A stretch of DNA of 64,000 bases from Chromatiaceae bacterium (GCA_024235175.1 JACKMX010000002.1:1117001-1181000), one strand, 5' to 3'. Positions 25,729 to 35,088 are shown, counted from the stretch's first letter. Made by a program: numbers and translations. Notes: a model not told the origin generated them from the sequence alone.

Positions 25729-28197
25729 TCAATAGTCGCTGTCGTCGGCAATCAGGTGCGACCTGTGCAGCTGCGCCAACAGCGCCGGCGCGAGGAAAAA
25801 ATCGGCCAGCAGTGCCATGATAATGGTAAATCCGGTCAGCAGACCGAAATTGGAAAGATTGCTCAAGGTGGCAAACATGTAAAGGAAAAAGCCGCTGGAG
25901 AGCACTACGGTGGTCACCAGCATCGCGCGCCCGGTGGTGAGCAGTGTATTTCGCACCGCCTCGCGCACGTCTCCGGTGTCATGATGATAACGGCGGTAGT
26001 TGTGCATGAAATGGATGGTATCGTCCACGGCCAGGCCTATGGCGATAGAGCCGATCAGCATGGTGAACAGATCTATGGGAATGCCGAACCAGCCCATCAG
26101 CCCCAATGTCAGGATGATCGGCGCCAGGTTGGGGATCATGCTGATCAGACCAATGCGGATATTCCCGATCAGCAGAATCATCATCAGCGATATGACCAGG
26201 ATCGCGATCAGGTAACTCTGCTTCATGCTCTCGATAGTGGCCGACATGGTTCGGCCCAGCAGCGCCACCATTCCGGTCACGAAAATATCATTGGCGTCTC
26301 CGAGTACAGCCAGGAAACGCTGCTTCAACTCCTCCATGAATGGGCCGTAGAGCACGCTGTCAACCCAGGGCATCTTTATGGTGAAGCGAGTCTGCCGGAA
26401 CTGACTGTCGACAAAATCCTCCAGGTCATCGGAGCCGCTGTTCTCAAACAGCAGGAACTCCTGCGCGATCAAATCACGCCGGTCCGGAATGCGGTAGTGG
26501 CTCAGCCTGTTTTCGTTCAGCGCCTGATTGATCTCCTTGAGAACGTCGGCCAGCGAAAGCGTCTTGCCGACGTAGAGCTCGCCCTGATCTATGGTTGCGA
26601 TCTCCCGATTCAGACGAGCCAGTCCCTGCATGAAATCCGGTTCGTAGAGTCCGTTCTCCCGTCCGGTATCGACCACCACCTCGACCGTGCTGGCCCCGCG
26701 CATATTGTCGTTGACAAAATCCGTGGCGATCCGTGCCGGATTGCTGAGCGGGAGCCACTCAGCGGGTTTATGCGAAAATCTCACCTGCAGCGCACCGGCC
26801 ATGCCCACCGCCAGCACCAGCGCACTCACCACCAACACCGGCTTGGGCCTGGTGGTCGAAATATCGGCGATGGTGATCATCAGCCGGTCGAAACGTTCGT
26901 GGCGCTTTTTCTCCCGCTCTCCGTGCTGCGGTTTGAGCGGGATAATCGAGAGCAGAGCCGGCAGCAGCACCAGCGTATAGATCAGGGAGATGATCACGCC
27001 GGCTGCCGCAACTATGCCCAGATCACTTACCGGCGCCACCTGGGCCCCGGCAAAGGATGCCAGACCTGCTGCCGTGGTCAGCGAGGTCATCACAATGGCC
27101 AGGCCCGAGTGCCCGAGAGCGTAGACTATCCCCAGCCGTTTCGCCTCCGATGCCTGCTGCGGCAACCCGCCATCGGCAGCCTGCAGTTGTAGGCGGCGGT
27201 AAAAAACCGCGAGAAGATGCACCGACGCGCCCACGCCCACCGCCAGCAGGAAAGAGGGCATGATCTGGGTAGGAAGCTTGAATGGTACTCCGGCCAGCGC
27301 CATCAGGCCCAGGGTTGAGAGCAGGGAGAGGAGTACGATGACCACCGGCAGAAAAACGCCGGAGAGGCGCCTGAAAAGCAGAAACAGCAGCAGCGATATG
27401 ATGGCGAGGGAGAGCAGCATGAAGCGTTTCATGTTGGTCACCATGCTGCGCTTCAACACATCCGTCACCACCGGCGAGCCGGCCAGGTGGATGCGAAATT
27501 GGTCGCTGTCAAAACCAGCCGCAATGTCGCGCACGACCTCGACCACCTCACTGTTCTGCGCATCGCTCAACGGTACCCGTTCAGCTTCGGGCGCCGCAGC
27601 ATCGGGCTGCATCTCATCTTCGAAACCGGCCATCACATCTGCTGATGTGCCTTTTCCGGGATAGGCATCAGTCTTGATGACGATAGTGGTGATGGTGCCG
27701 TCGTCGGAGATCAGCATGTTGCGGTACAGGGGGTTGGCCAGCGCGCGCTCCCTCACCTCCTCTCTTGCCTGCTCGGTTTCGGGCCAACGCTCCAGCAGAT
27801 CCTCCACGATCAGCTCACCCTCGGCGCCCCGGGTATTGCGGGCGTTTATCAGGCTGGTGATATCATCCAGGTAGGGTGTCTTTTCGCGTAGCGCCTGGTG
27901 CAGCCGGTTGAGCCGGTCCAGCGCCTCGGGCGTGAATAGATCCGGTGTCTTTATGGTAAGCAGAATCAGCTCATCCCGGCCATACTGCTCACGAAACCGG
28001 TCATAGGCGATAAGCGTGGGATCTTCAGGGTGAAGGAACCCTTCGGTCGAGGTATCCATCTTCAGGCCGGGAATGCGTGACACCAGACCCAGGATCAGGC
28101 AGAGCATAAACAGCAGTACAATCCAGGCCCGCCTGTAGACCAGGTTGCCAAACTGCCTGAAACCATTTTCAACACGCGTGCGCAGTGCGGTCGTCAT
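25729..28197 (-). CDS. MMPL/RND-family exporter (HAE3 type)
   Basis: An 822-residue inner-membrane protein with the RND layout: one N-terminal helix, a large periplasmic loop (about 50-250), five to six helices, a second loop (about 460-640), then the last helices. Conserved segments include GREQYGRDEL-like text after the first helix, the sterol-sensing-like block around SVHLLAVFYRR, and AIGLAVDDTIHFMHNYR near residue 730. HAE3 proteins export lipids or hydrophobic metabolites (hopanoids in HpnN). It follows a TetR gene by 32 bp on the same strand and precedes a LolA-like gene. Cargo unknown. Confidence 0.9.
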   Translation of the reverse strand: MTTALRTRVENGFRQFGNLVYRRAWIVLLFMLCLILGLVSRIPGLKMDTSTEGFLHPEDPTLIAYDRFREQYGRDELILLTIKTPDLFTPEALDRLNRLHQALREKTPYLDDITSLINARNTRGAEGELIVEDLLERWPETEQAREEVRERALANPLYRNMLISDDGTITTIVIKTDAYPGKGTSADVMAGFEDEMQPDAAAPEAERVPLSDAQNSEVVEVVRDIAAGFDSDQFRIHLAGSPVVTDVLKRSMVTNMKRFMLLSLAIISLLLFLLFRRLSGVFLPVVIVLLSLLSTLGLMALAGVPFKLPTQIMPSFLLAVGVGASVHLLAVFYRRLQLQAADGGLPQQASEAKRLGIVYALGHSGLAIVMTSLTTAAGLASFAGAQVAPVSDLGIVAAAGVIISLIYTLVLLPALLSIIPLKPQHGEREKKRHERFDRLMITIADISTTRPKPVLVVSALVLAVGMAGALQVRFSHKPAEWLPLSNPARIATDFVNDNMRGASTVEVVVDTGRENGLYEPDFMQGLARLNREIATIDQGELYVGKTLSLADVLKEINQALNENRLSHYRIPDRRDLIAQEFLLFENSGSDDLEDFVDSQFRQTRFTIKMPWVDSVLYGPFMEELKQRFLAVLGDANDIFVTGMVALLGRTMSATIESMKQSYLIAILVISLMMILLIGNIRIGLISMIPNLAPIILTLGLMGWFGIPIDLFTMLIGSIAIGLAVDDTIHFMHNYRRYHHDTGDVREAVRNTLLTTGRAMLVTTVVLSSGFFLYMFATLSNLSNFGLLTGFTIIMALLADFFLAPALLAQLHRSHLIADDSDY

Positions 28198-28229
28198 TAC
28201 TCAGCTCCCTGCATTCTCAAACGTACGAT

Positions 28230-28856
28230 TCAGAGGCGAATGCCGCTCAGCACCAGATCGGCAACCTGCTCCGCCAACTCCTCCCTGGAGATGAAGAGGT
28301 TTTCCCTGTCCAATCCTGGACTGAGCTCAACCACCCGCCGGCGTATGGGTTCGTTGGAGGAGTAGAGCATCAGTGTTCCGACGATCATCATATGCACCAG
28401 AAATCCGTTGACCGGTCGCAGCACGCCTTCCCTGGCGCCCTCATCCAGCGCCTCCCCCAGCATTCCCAACAGCCTGCTCATCTGCAATAGAGCGGCATCA
28501 GGCAGGTTTCTGCCACCGGAGGCCACCTCCCGCAGCATGATCGGAGCGGTAAAGCGCAAATTGCCCGAATTATGCGCAAGGATGGAGATGAAACAGCGGA
28601 TCTTCTCCTCGCAACTCCCGGCACCGGCCACCGCCTCCGCCACCTCGTCGGCGGCCCGTTTGAGCAGACGTTCCAAAACCCGGTGATAGAGCGTCTCCTT
28701 ATCCCCTATCTGATAGTAAAGGGTGGCCTTGTTGACATTTGCTCTTTGCGCCAGCTCGGCAACACGCACACCATCGTACCCCTTATCTGCGAAAACCCGG
28801 GTAATCGCATCGAGGATTCCGTCTGCGGTGGGAGAGATATTGGCGTCTGTTGTCAC
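28230..28856 (-). CDS. TetR family repressor of the exporter operon
   Basis: A 208-residue regulator with a GTG start. Residues 12-60 form the TetR helix-turn-helix (VFADKGYDGVRVAELAQR, then NKATLYYQIGDKETLY). The C-terminal region is the ligand-binding and dimer domain. First gene of the MMPL operon, it probably represses its own promoter, where a palindrome lies 11 bp upstream, and responds to the exporter's cargo. Confidence 0.92.
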   Translation of the reverse strand: MTTDANISPTADGILDAITRVFADKGYDGVRVAELAQRANVNKATLYYQIGDKETLYHRVLERLLKRAADEVAEAVAGAGSCEEKIRCFISILAHNSGNLRFTAPIMLREVASGGRNLPDAALLQMSRLLGMLGEALDEGAREGVLRPVNGFLVHMMIVGTLMLYSSNEPIRRRVVELSPGLDRENLFISREELAEQVADLVLSGIRL

Positions 28857-28866
28857 TCGATTTTAT

Positions 28867-28889
28867 ACCGAATGGTTTAACCGTTTGGT
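28867..28889. promoter_or_regulatory. TetR operator candidate
   Basis: ACCGAATGG (28867-28875) and CCGTTTGGT (28881-28889) form an inverted repeat (7 of 9 pairs) around TTTAA, 11 bp upstream of the TetR start. Size and position suit TetR autoregulation. Confidence 0.6.
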
Positions 28890-29029
28890 TGAATTATTGA
28901 TGTGCGATGACCGGTTTGTCAAGTAAGATGCTGGTGTCAGCATGGCAATTTAAGACAAAAGCAAGCAGAATTCGAACCATGACCCGAGCGCATCTGACCG
29001 GTCATCGGTTCAACCATAAGGAGGAATGC

Positions 29030-29959
29030 ATGCCAAAAAAAACGAAAGATCCGGCGCCTGTCACCGAACAGCTGACTGCCAGCGAAGCGGCGGCTCTCAT
29101 TTTCCAGCACCACTTTGAATACCTTCTGAGCTGGGAGGAGACGGCAAAGACATGGGACGATATTGAAGGCGTTCACCAGGTCAGGGTTTCATTCAGAAAG
29201 ATACGCTCAGCACTCACCCTGTTCCGGAACGCCATCCCGAAAGCCGTGAGCGCGCCCTGGAACCAGGAGATCCGCTGGATCGCCGGCGAGATGGGCATGG
29301 CCCGCGATCTCGATGTTTTCATCGACGAAGGACTTGGTTCCATCCAGGGTAAGCTGCCTTTTCAGGGCGAGCACAAACTGGTCGCGCTGGCCAGGGAGGC
29401 TCGCGCAAAAACCTACCTGGAGCAGGTGCGCCCGATGCTGGAGAGCGAACGCTATGCCAATTTCAAATCCGGCTTTCAGCATTGGTACCAGCAGCGGGAG
29501 TGGGAGTCCGCCGATCTGAAGACGAAGCAGCAGACCAATCTTCAGATGAAGTTGGGGAAATATTCACGCAAGCTGCTGGATAAACAGGAGCGTAAAGTAC
29601 TGGCACTGGGAAGCCATATCGATCGAAACAACGCGCAGGAGATGCACAGGCTCAGAATCGAATGCAAGAAGCTCAGATATGCCGCCGATTTTTTCAAGCC
29701 GCTCTATGCCGGTATCGGAAATTTCATCGATCACATGAAGGGGCTTCAGGACATCCTTGGCGTAATGAACGATATATCCGTGATGCATCATCTGCTGCGG
29801 GCGCTGTTAGCTGATACCAATGATCACGAAACGCTGGAGTACGCTGGCGCCATCGTCGGCTGGCGCACCTGTGAGTTTTACCACCAGCTGGATTATTTCG
29901 ACCGTTACTGGGACGAGTTTACCGAAGCAACCCACCCCTGGTGGAAGAAAAACGGATAG
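29030..29959 (+). CDS. CHAD domain protein
   Basis: A 309-residue cytoplasmic protein from the ATG after AAGGAGG. Its helical CHAD domain shows conserved basic patches: GVHQVRVSFRKIRSAL (around 47) and MHRLRIECKKLRYAADFF (around 205). CHAD domains bind polyphosphate through these His/Arg/Lys surfaces and localise to polyphosphate granules. No CYTH triphosphatase domain is fused. It stands alone, convergent with greB. Confidence 0.88.
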   Translation: MPKKTKDPAPVTEQLTASEAAALIFQHHFEYLLSWEETAKTWDDIEGVHQVRVSFRKIRSALTLFRNAIPKAVSAPWNQEIRWIAGEMGMARDLDVFIDEGLGSIQGKLPFQGEHKLVALAREARAKTYLEQVRPMLESERYANFKSGFQHWYQQREWESADLKTKQQTNLQMKLGKYSRKLLDKQERKVLALGSHIDRNNAQEMHRLRIECKKLRYAADFFKPLYAGIGNFIDHMKGLQDILGVMNDISVMHHLLRALLADTNDHETLEYAGAIVGWRTCEFYHQLDYFDRYWDEFTEATHPWWKKNG

Positions 29960-29967
29960 AAACAACA

Positions 29968-29995
29968 GGGCCAAGGGCCAAGGGCCAAGGGCCAA
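29968..29995. repeat. Heptamer tandem repeat (GGGCCAA x4)
   Basis: Four perfect GGGCCAA units lie 9 bp after the CHAD stop codon, in the convergent gap before greB. No gene is affected. Confidence 0.9.
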
Positions 29996-30113
29996 AGAGT
30001 CAAACAGGGAACAGGCTGGGAATCCACCGTCTTTGAATCCTTGTTTGGCTTTCGGACATTCCTCTCTCCTGCAACCTGTTTCGCGGGTGAATACAGAGCG
30101 TGCTCCGAAAACG

Positions 30114-30617
30114 TCAGCGGAGTTCGCGGTAACGAATTGCGGTGATAACGAACTCACGCCGGCCCTGGGGTGTTTCCACCGCCACCTCTTCGTCCAGCCG
30201 CCGTTTGAGCAGTGCCCTGGCTACCGGTGAGTCGACGCTGATCCAACCTCTTTTAGGGTCGAACTCGTCAGCACCGACGATCCGGTAGGTCGTTTCGTCG
30301 CCGAGCTGATCCTCTAGTGTTATCCAGGCGCCAAAAAATACCAGATCCGGATCGACCGGATGCTCTTTCACCACCTTCAGATCGGGCAGGCGTTTCTGCA
30401 GATAGCGGATTCGGTAGTCCAGTTCCCTCAACTGTTTCTTACGGTAGATGTACTCGGCATTTTCCGACCGGTCCCCCTCCGCCGCCGCTTCCGAGAGCGC
30501 CCTGACCACATCACGCCGGCGCAGCCAGAGCTCCTGCGCTTCCTGCTCGAGCCGCAGGTAACCCGCCTCAGTGATATAGGGTGATTTAGCCGGCTGCGGA
30601 GGTCGATAGCGCCCCAT
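30114..30617 (-). CDS. greB: Transcription elongation factor GreB
   Basis: A 167-residue secondary-channel factor that stimulates RNA polymerase to cleave backtracked transcripts. The ATG at 30617 follows AAGGA. The N-terminal coiled coil (12-80) has the acidic tip EGDRSENAEYIYRKK that reaches the active centre; the C-terminal FKBP-like domain follows, with GWISVDSPVARALL. Length and the GRYRPPQPAKSPYIT start separate it from GreA. Confidence 0.95.
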   Translation of the reverse strand: MGRYRPPQPAKSPYITEAGYLRLEQEAQELWLRRRDVVRALSEAAAEGDRSENAEYIYRKKQLRELDYRIRYLQKRLPDLKVVKEHPVDPDLVFFGAWITLEDQLGDETTYRIVGADEFDPKRGWISVDSPVARALLKRRLDEEVAVETPQGRREFVITAIRYRELR

Positions 30618-30641
30618 AATCCTTGTATCCTCAGTTGGACA

Positions 30642-30733
30642 TGGTGCAGGGCAAGGCGTAACCACAAGGAATAGTTATTCTATTCCGAGGAGTTACAACG
30701 CGGCCATGCGCCGCGGAAAGCGTGCACTGCACC
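30642..30733. repeat. Nested palindromic element upstream of greB
   Basis: A stretch of about 92 bp that folds back on itself: TGGTGCAG (30642) with CTGCACC (30727-30733), GGCGTAAC with GTTACAACGC, and a perfect inner hairpin GGAATAG-TTATT-CTATTCC (30668-30686). A second hairpin CGCGGC-CATGC-GCCGCG follows. The flanking word CTCAGTTGGACRTGGTGCAG recurs at about 40690, upstream of the MFS gene, so it is a dispersed repeat. Confidence 0.6.
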
Positions 30734-30855
30734 GCGTAGTGTGATTTACCATACGAGTGATGATTTGAGTTGATTACTGCCCATTTCATATCAGGCCCTT
30801 ATCGTCCAATTGGAGCGATCAACCGAGGATTCCAGGATAATAGGTTCAGGTCCTG

Positions 30856-32568
30856 TCAGTCAGCCTTAACCCGCCTGCTGAACCAGGCAGAGAAGAGCGT
30901 TCTGGGCATCTCCGTACCCCGCTGAAGATAGTGAAGCGTGTATTCGTTGTGCAGGTTTGCATCCAACAGGCGGTGATCGGCAGAGGTTCCGCAGAATAGA
31001 ATCTCATCACCTCTGTGCAATTGTGTATCATCCTCCGGCAGCATCATCAGCTCTTCGCCGCGTTTCAACACCAAGGCGAGTACCTTGAGCCGATGCGTCC
31101 GATCCATCGGCTTACGCTGGACATCCCCGAGTGTCGGCACCTGCCCCCTTAAGGAGAGGGATGTGACGGCGCAGCCGCCCCCCCCCAACGTCTCGACCCA
31201 GAGATGGATCTTCTCCCGTCCCAGTATTCCGAGCGTCCGCGCCACCAGCCGCGGCACCTCATCGAGCCCCTTATCCCGAAGGTAACGGCGCAGGTCCAGA
31301 ATCGCAGGAACTGTCAACATCTGCAGAATCTGGCGGGCGGTAACCAGACTTGGCTGCATGATCAGATTGGCATTGACGCCGCTGAACGCAAGTTCATTTT
31401 CATGATGGTTCTGACGCACGACCAGAAAGATGTCGGGCTTAAGCTTGCGCGCGCTGAGCAGAATACCGAGATTGTCTTCGTCGCTGTCGGTTCCCGCAAC
31501 CACACCCACAGCATCCTCAATACCGGCTTTGGCCAACGCCCGGGTATCGGCGCGGCCGATCACAACCGGAAGTCGATGATCCATCGGCTCACTACCGGGA
31601 TCGACAATGACCGTAGGTATTCCCCGATGCACCAATGCTTCGCGCAGTGCCCGCCCCATGCGTCCGTATCCGCAGAGAATCCATTTGCCCACCGGGGGCG
31701 ATGCGGACGTTTCCAGATTGAAGTCCAGTGCGCCAATCAGCCGCTGCATCCAGTTGAACAGGGGAGGATTAAAAATGGCCGTACACATCTGCCTGGAGAA
31801 AACGTCATAGGGATCCACCACATCCAGGTTACCGACAGCCTCCATGTACTCCCGGATTTCTCCGGAGGTGGCGCGGCAGATGATCTTCAGGCGGGGATTC
31901 AACGAACGCGCCATCACCGCGATCTTCAGATTGGTCTCGTCATTGCGGGTCAATGCGACCAGACCCTGGCAATTCTCCCGGGTAATGCCGGCATCCAGCA
32001 GATGCCTCGGAACGCTTGCATCACCGCAATGCCCGAACATTTTGATCCGGTAGTCGCGCAGCTTCAGCGCCTTTATACGATCCTCATCGATGTCGATGAC
32101 CGCCGCCTTCCTGTAGTTGTCGCTCAGTCCGCGCGCCAGCAGACTGCCGGTATCACCAAAACCGCAAATCACCACAAACGGTTGTGTAATGCCGCGCACC
32201 TGACGCGCAAAGCGCCGCTCGGAGACCGCGGTCACCAGCTCCGGATGCTGTACCAGGCGGATGAAGGAGCCGATGGCATAAAGCCAGGCAACCGCCCCGG
32301 TATACATGCAGATCGTTGCCCACAGCCGCTGAGGTTCGCTGAACTCACCCGGTATCTCACCGAAGCCCGTGGTCGTCGCGGTGAAGGTGAAAAAATAGAA
32401 GGAGTGAAACAGATTCATCCCACCGACTCCGTCACCGGTCTCCAGGCCCGGCATCAGCGACATGCCGGTTATCCCCAAAGCGTAAGTGGCCAGCAGAACC
32501 AGAAAGGGAGTCCGCATGTACTGCAGAACGACGGCGGTGACACGATCAAGCTCTGAAGTGGCCGGCAC
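30856..32568 (-). CDS. Ion channel with two RCK/TrkA-N domains
   Basis: A 570-residue membrane protein. Two helices (about 20-35 and 80-105) surround a pore loop with TATTTGFGEIP, matching the TxGFG filter of K+-type channels. Two NAD-binding RCK modules follow, opening FVVICGFGDTGSLLARGL (about 130) and WILCGYGRMGRALRE (about 297), each with a TrkA-C-like end. The pore is of the two-helix type, and the paired RCKs would form its ligand-gated ring. The downstream-facing filter residues suggest K+ but do not exclude other cations. It starts 4 bp after the DUF6394 gene and probably shares its transcript. Confidence 0.85.
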   Translation of the reverse strand: MPATSELDRVTAVVLQYMRTPFLVLLATYALGITGMSLMPGLETGDGVGGMNLFHSFYFFTFTATTTGFGEIPGEFSEPQRLWATICMYTGAVAWLYAIGSFIRLVQHPELVTAVSERRFARQVRGITQPFVVICGFGDTGSLLARGLSDNYRKAAVIDIDEDRIKALKLRDYRIKMFGHCGDASVPRHLLDAGITRENCQGLVALTRNDETNLKIAVMARSLNPRLKIICRATSGEIREYMEAVGNLDVVDPYDVFSRQMCTAIFNPPLFNWMQRLIGALDFNLETSASPPVGKWILCGYGRMGRALREALVHRGIPTVIVDPGSEPMDHRLPVVIGRADTRALAKAGIEDAVGVVAGTDSDEDNLGILLSARKLKPDIFLVVRQNHHENELAFSGVNANLIMQPSLVTARQILQMLTVPAILDLRRYLRDKGLDEVPRLVARTLGILGREKIHLWVETLGGGGCAVTSLSLRGQVPTLGDVQRKPMDRTHRLKVLALVLKRGEELMMLPEDDTQLHRGDEILFCGTSADHRLLDANLHNEYTLHYLQRGTEMPRTLFSAWFSRRVKAD

Positions 32569-32572
32569 TGGG

Positions 32573-32956
32573 TTACCGCCGGGACATCAGCGTGTCGGTT
32601 ACCAGCATCAGCACGGAAACAATATTGGCAACCAAGGCACCGGCAGCCAGCGAAATGATGGTTACCATCTGCTCCTGGCTTGGTGGTGTATTCATGCCGC
32701 CTTCACCAACTGCCCAGACGGTGGTGGCAATGATCAACTGCAGGTTGGCAACCAGACTGGCGGAGAGGAATATCGCGCCGATCTGCGAGCGATCGCCAAA
32801 TTTCAGCAGCGTCGTCACCATGCTTACCAGCAGCGCGGAGAAGAGCATCCAGACGCTGTGGTGACCGGGATCAGAGATCTCCCCCAGCACAAAACCCACA
32901 TTGAGCGTAAGCGCAAGGATGATGAAAAAGCCGAATATTACTTTTTCCAGATTCAT
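32573..32956 (-). CDS. DUF6394-type small membrane protein
   Basis: A 127-residue protein with four hydrophobic segments; start chosen at MNLEKVIFGFF (32956), because the open frame upstream is not membrane-protein-like. The blocks LALTLNVGFVLGEI and LLKFGDRSQIGAIFLS are typical of the family I recall as DUF6394. It sits directly upstream of the RCK channel gene, an association that suggests an accessory subunit (inference). Confidence 0.7.
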   Translation of the reverse strand: MNLEKVIFGFFIILALTLNVGFVLGEISDPGHHSVWMLFSALLVSMVTTLLKFGDRSQIGAIFLSASLVANLQLIIATTVWAVGEGGMNTPPSQEQMVTIISLAAGALVANIVSVLMLVTDTLMSRR

Positions 32957-33306
32957 GCAGCCAAGAATAGAAAAGAAAGAGGAAAAGCGCCAGAGAGCTG
33001 CAAATGCCCAGCTGCAGCCGTTGCAAGTTTTGTCCTGACCACTCCGGATGCTCGGCAATTTTCAGACTTTGTAAACCCCTCCGGTAAATTTCTCGCAGGG
33101 CGCAGCGTACGCAGAGATTAAAAGGTGACTTTGTGTGGATTCACTCTGTCAGCCAATCAGGGTCTCAACAGTAACGACTTTTTATCGTTTTCCCTGTGTC
33201 TTGGCGCGCTTTGCGGGAGGTATTGTCTGATAGCCCGAGTAGGATCGGGTCAATGCCCTTCGGTTATTGCGTCCCACTCGGGCTGACCCAATTTAATTTT
33301 GGGGAT
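32957..33306. other. Intergenic region with a REP-like hairpin
   Basis: About 350 bp without a gene, upstream of the minus-strand DUF6394/channel pair. AGCCCGAGT (33232-33240) and ACTCGGGCT (33276-33284) pair perfectly, with GGA/TCC extending the stem after one mismatch. The loop contains GGATCGGGTC. It sits just past the NUDIX stop and may end its transcript. Confidence 0.5.
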
Positions 33307-33933
33307 TCAGCGCACAGTCTGAAGAATATGCTTGAGCTCACTCAAAATCATTGCGGTCGCCCCCCAAACCATGTGGCCGGCCACCTCAAAATAGGGGGAC
33401 TCGATAATCACCCCGCTGCTCAACCTCACCTTGCCCCGCTTTACCGCCGCTTCGTTCAGCAGCCAGGTGACCGAGAGCTCGATAATCTCTTCCACCTCCA
33501 CCGGATCCGGTTTGTAGCTGGGAGGTTCAGGGGAGTAGGCGATAAATGTCTGCACCAGGTAGTTGCTCGGGGGTATGAACAGGTCGCTGAGTCTGCCAAG
33601 CAGGTTGCGGCTGTCAACGCTGACCCCCACCTCCTCCTCGAACTCACGCAATGCCGCATGCAGGTGATTTTCACCGGCCTCCAACCGGCCACCGGGAATA
33701 CTCACCTGCCCGCCGTGGGTGCCGCCGTAGTCTGGTCGCTTCATAAGCACCATGAACCAGTCGTCCCGCTTTGGAAAAAAGTAGAGCAGTACCGCGCTCT
33801 GGTGCACTTCAGGCGCCGCTTCCAGAGCTTCCCGCATCCGCGGACGCGCCATGGGCGCCATACGGAACTGTGCATCTTCGCCGGGAAGATTTCGCGCCAG
33901 CTGTTCTCTCAATCTTTCGATAAATTCCATCAT
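33307..33933 (-). CDS. NUDIX hydrolase, CoA pyrophosphatase-like (NudL group)
   Basis: A protein of about 208 residues. The Nudix box reads GGRLEAGENHLHAALREFEEEVG (split here over 20 residues in the family pattern GX5EX7REUXEEXGU), and the NudL-type lead-in HGGQVSIPGG is just before it. Such enzymes cleave CoA and related nucleotide diphosphates. The ATG at 33933 overlaps GGAG; the next ATG at 33930 is equally likely. Metal-binding glutamates are intact. Confidence 0.88.
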   Translation of the reverse strand: MMEFIERLREQLARNLPGEDAQFRMAPMARPRMREALEAAPEVHQSAVLLYFFPKRDDWFMVLMKRPDYGGTHGGQVSIPGGRLEAGENHLHAALREFEEEVGVSVDSRNLLGRLSDLFIPPSNYLVQTFIAYSPEPPSYKPDPVEVEEIIELSVTWLLNEAAVKRGKVRLSSGVIIESPYFEVAGHMVWGATAMILSELKHILQTVR

Positions 33934-34098
33934 CTCCGGCCCGGATGTTACTTGCTTGGCTTCTGTCGGGAAACCGTTTCTTCGATAATCCATACAAATG
34001 CCGAAGCATCAATAATAAAAACCGGACTGGAAAACAGGCAAAGCGGTACAATCCGGTCCCATATCAATTTAACGAAAAGGCAGCACTCGAGGAAACAC

Positions 34099-34371
34099 AT
34101 GAGCCAACGGGAAGCATTGATCAAACAGCGCCTGACGGAGACCTTCAACCCGGTACAGCTGGAGCTTCTGGACGAATCCCAGAAACACGCGGGCCACGCC
34201 GGTGCACGGGGTGGTGGAGGCCATTTCGTGGTGACTATCGTGAGCCATGCCTTTGCGGGCAAAACCACCATCCAGCGCCATCGGATGGTTTATGCCGCAC
34301 TGGGAGAGCTGATGAAAAGCGAGATCCACGCACTCAGCATATCCGCCCGCACCCCGGATGAGCTAACCTGA
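34099..34371 (+). CDS. bolA: BolA family protein
   Basis: A 90-residue protein from the ATG after CGAGGAAAC. It shows the class II KH-like BolA fold: the ESQKHAGHAG loop with histidines that share an Fe-S cluster with monothiol glutaredoxins, GHFVVTIVS, then HRMVYAALGEL and ALSISARTPDE. It is involved in iron-sulfur trafficking or iron sensing. Its stop codon overlaps the 3' end of rsmE by 9 bp (convergent). Confidence 0.9.
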   Translation: MSQREALIKQRLTETFNPVQLELLDESQKHAGHAGARGGGGHFVVTIVSHAFAGKTTIQRHRMVYAALGELMKSEIHALSISARTPDELT

Positions 34372-35088
34372 AAACAGCTTTCCCAACAGCAGAGGCAGTG
34401 CCGTCTCCACCCGGTAGATGCGCGCGCCGAGGGAGAAGGGCCGACAGCCGGCGGAGATCAGCTTCCCGACCTCATAGGGGATGAAGCCGCCTTCCGGCCC
34501 GATGCACAACAGCGACTGCCCGGAGAGCGGAAGCCTCAGCCCCAGTTCGCTGAATCCGGGCGCCGCCGGGTGGGCCAGCAGGGCCAATCCCGAATCGATC
34601 AGCCCGGGCAACTCATCCTCCACGAAAGGTTTGAAGCGCCGGCGCAGATGAACCTCCGGCAGCATTGTATCCCGCGCCTGTTCCAGCCCCAGCAACAGGC
34701 TCCCGTGTATCTTCTCAGGATGCAGCCAGGGCGACTGCCAATAGCTCTTCTCGACCCTCACCGAGTTGATCAGGTAGAGACGCTTGACGCCCATCTCGGC
34801 AACCATACCCAGACAACGCTTCAGCATTTTCGGTCTCGGCAGCGCCAGGATCAGGGTGACCGGCAAGGGCGCCGGCGGCGCCTCCTGCAGCGTCAGTGCA
34901 AGCGTAACCTCACGCTCTGTCATACGCTCGATGAGCGCGCTGCCGATGCCGCCCTGCAGCAGGCCGACACGCAATCTATCGCCCTCTCCCGCACGATGTA
35001 TCTCCCTTATATGGGTCAGCCTGCGATCGGACAGAACCGCTCGGCCGGGCGCGACAAAGTCATCCTCAAACAGCATCACCAGATTCAT
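34363..35088 (-). CDS. rsmE: 16S rRNA m3U1498 methyltransferase RsmE
   Basis: A 241-residue SPOUT methyltransferase. The N-terminal PUA-like part (1-70) binds rRNA; the C-terminal trefoil-knot domain has LALPRPKMLKRCLGMVAEMG, LLLGLEQARDTMLPEV and the SAM loop LCIGPEGGF, ending SLGARIYRVETALP. It methylates N3 of U1498 in 16S rRNA. Normal length. Confidence 0.95.
   Translation of the reverse strand: MNLVMLFEDDFVAPGRAVLSDRRLTHIREIHRAGEGDRLRVGLLQGGIGSALIERMTEREVTLALTLQEAPPAPLPVTLILALPRPKMLKRCLGMVAEMGVKRLYLINSVRVEKSYWQSPWLHPEKIHGSLLLGLEQARDTMLPEVHLRRRFKPFVEDELPGLIDSGLALLAHPAAPGFSELGLRLPLSGQSLLCIGPEGGFIPYEVGKLISAGCRPFSLGARIYRVETALPLLLGKLFSG

Noticed and set aside
25705..27192. 495-codon frame antisense to the MMPL exporter
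   Set aside because: Shadow frame; composition is extreme in Gln and His, with no structure.
29968..29995. CRISPR-like array from GGGCCAA units
   Set aside because: Units are 7 bp with no spacers; it is a simple tandem repeat.
31204..32556. 450-codon frame antisense to the RCK channel gene
   Set aside because: His/Gln/Arg-rich shadow of a clear channel gene, with no motif of its own.
33232..33284. REP of the same family as the RAYT unit
   Set aside because: The stem AGCCCGAGT differs from CCCGGAT and lacks the GAAGTGAAA spacer, so it is a different palindrome.
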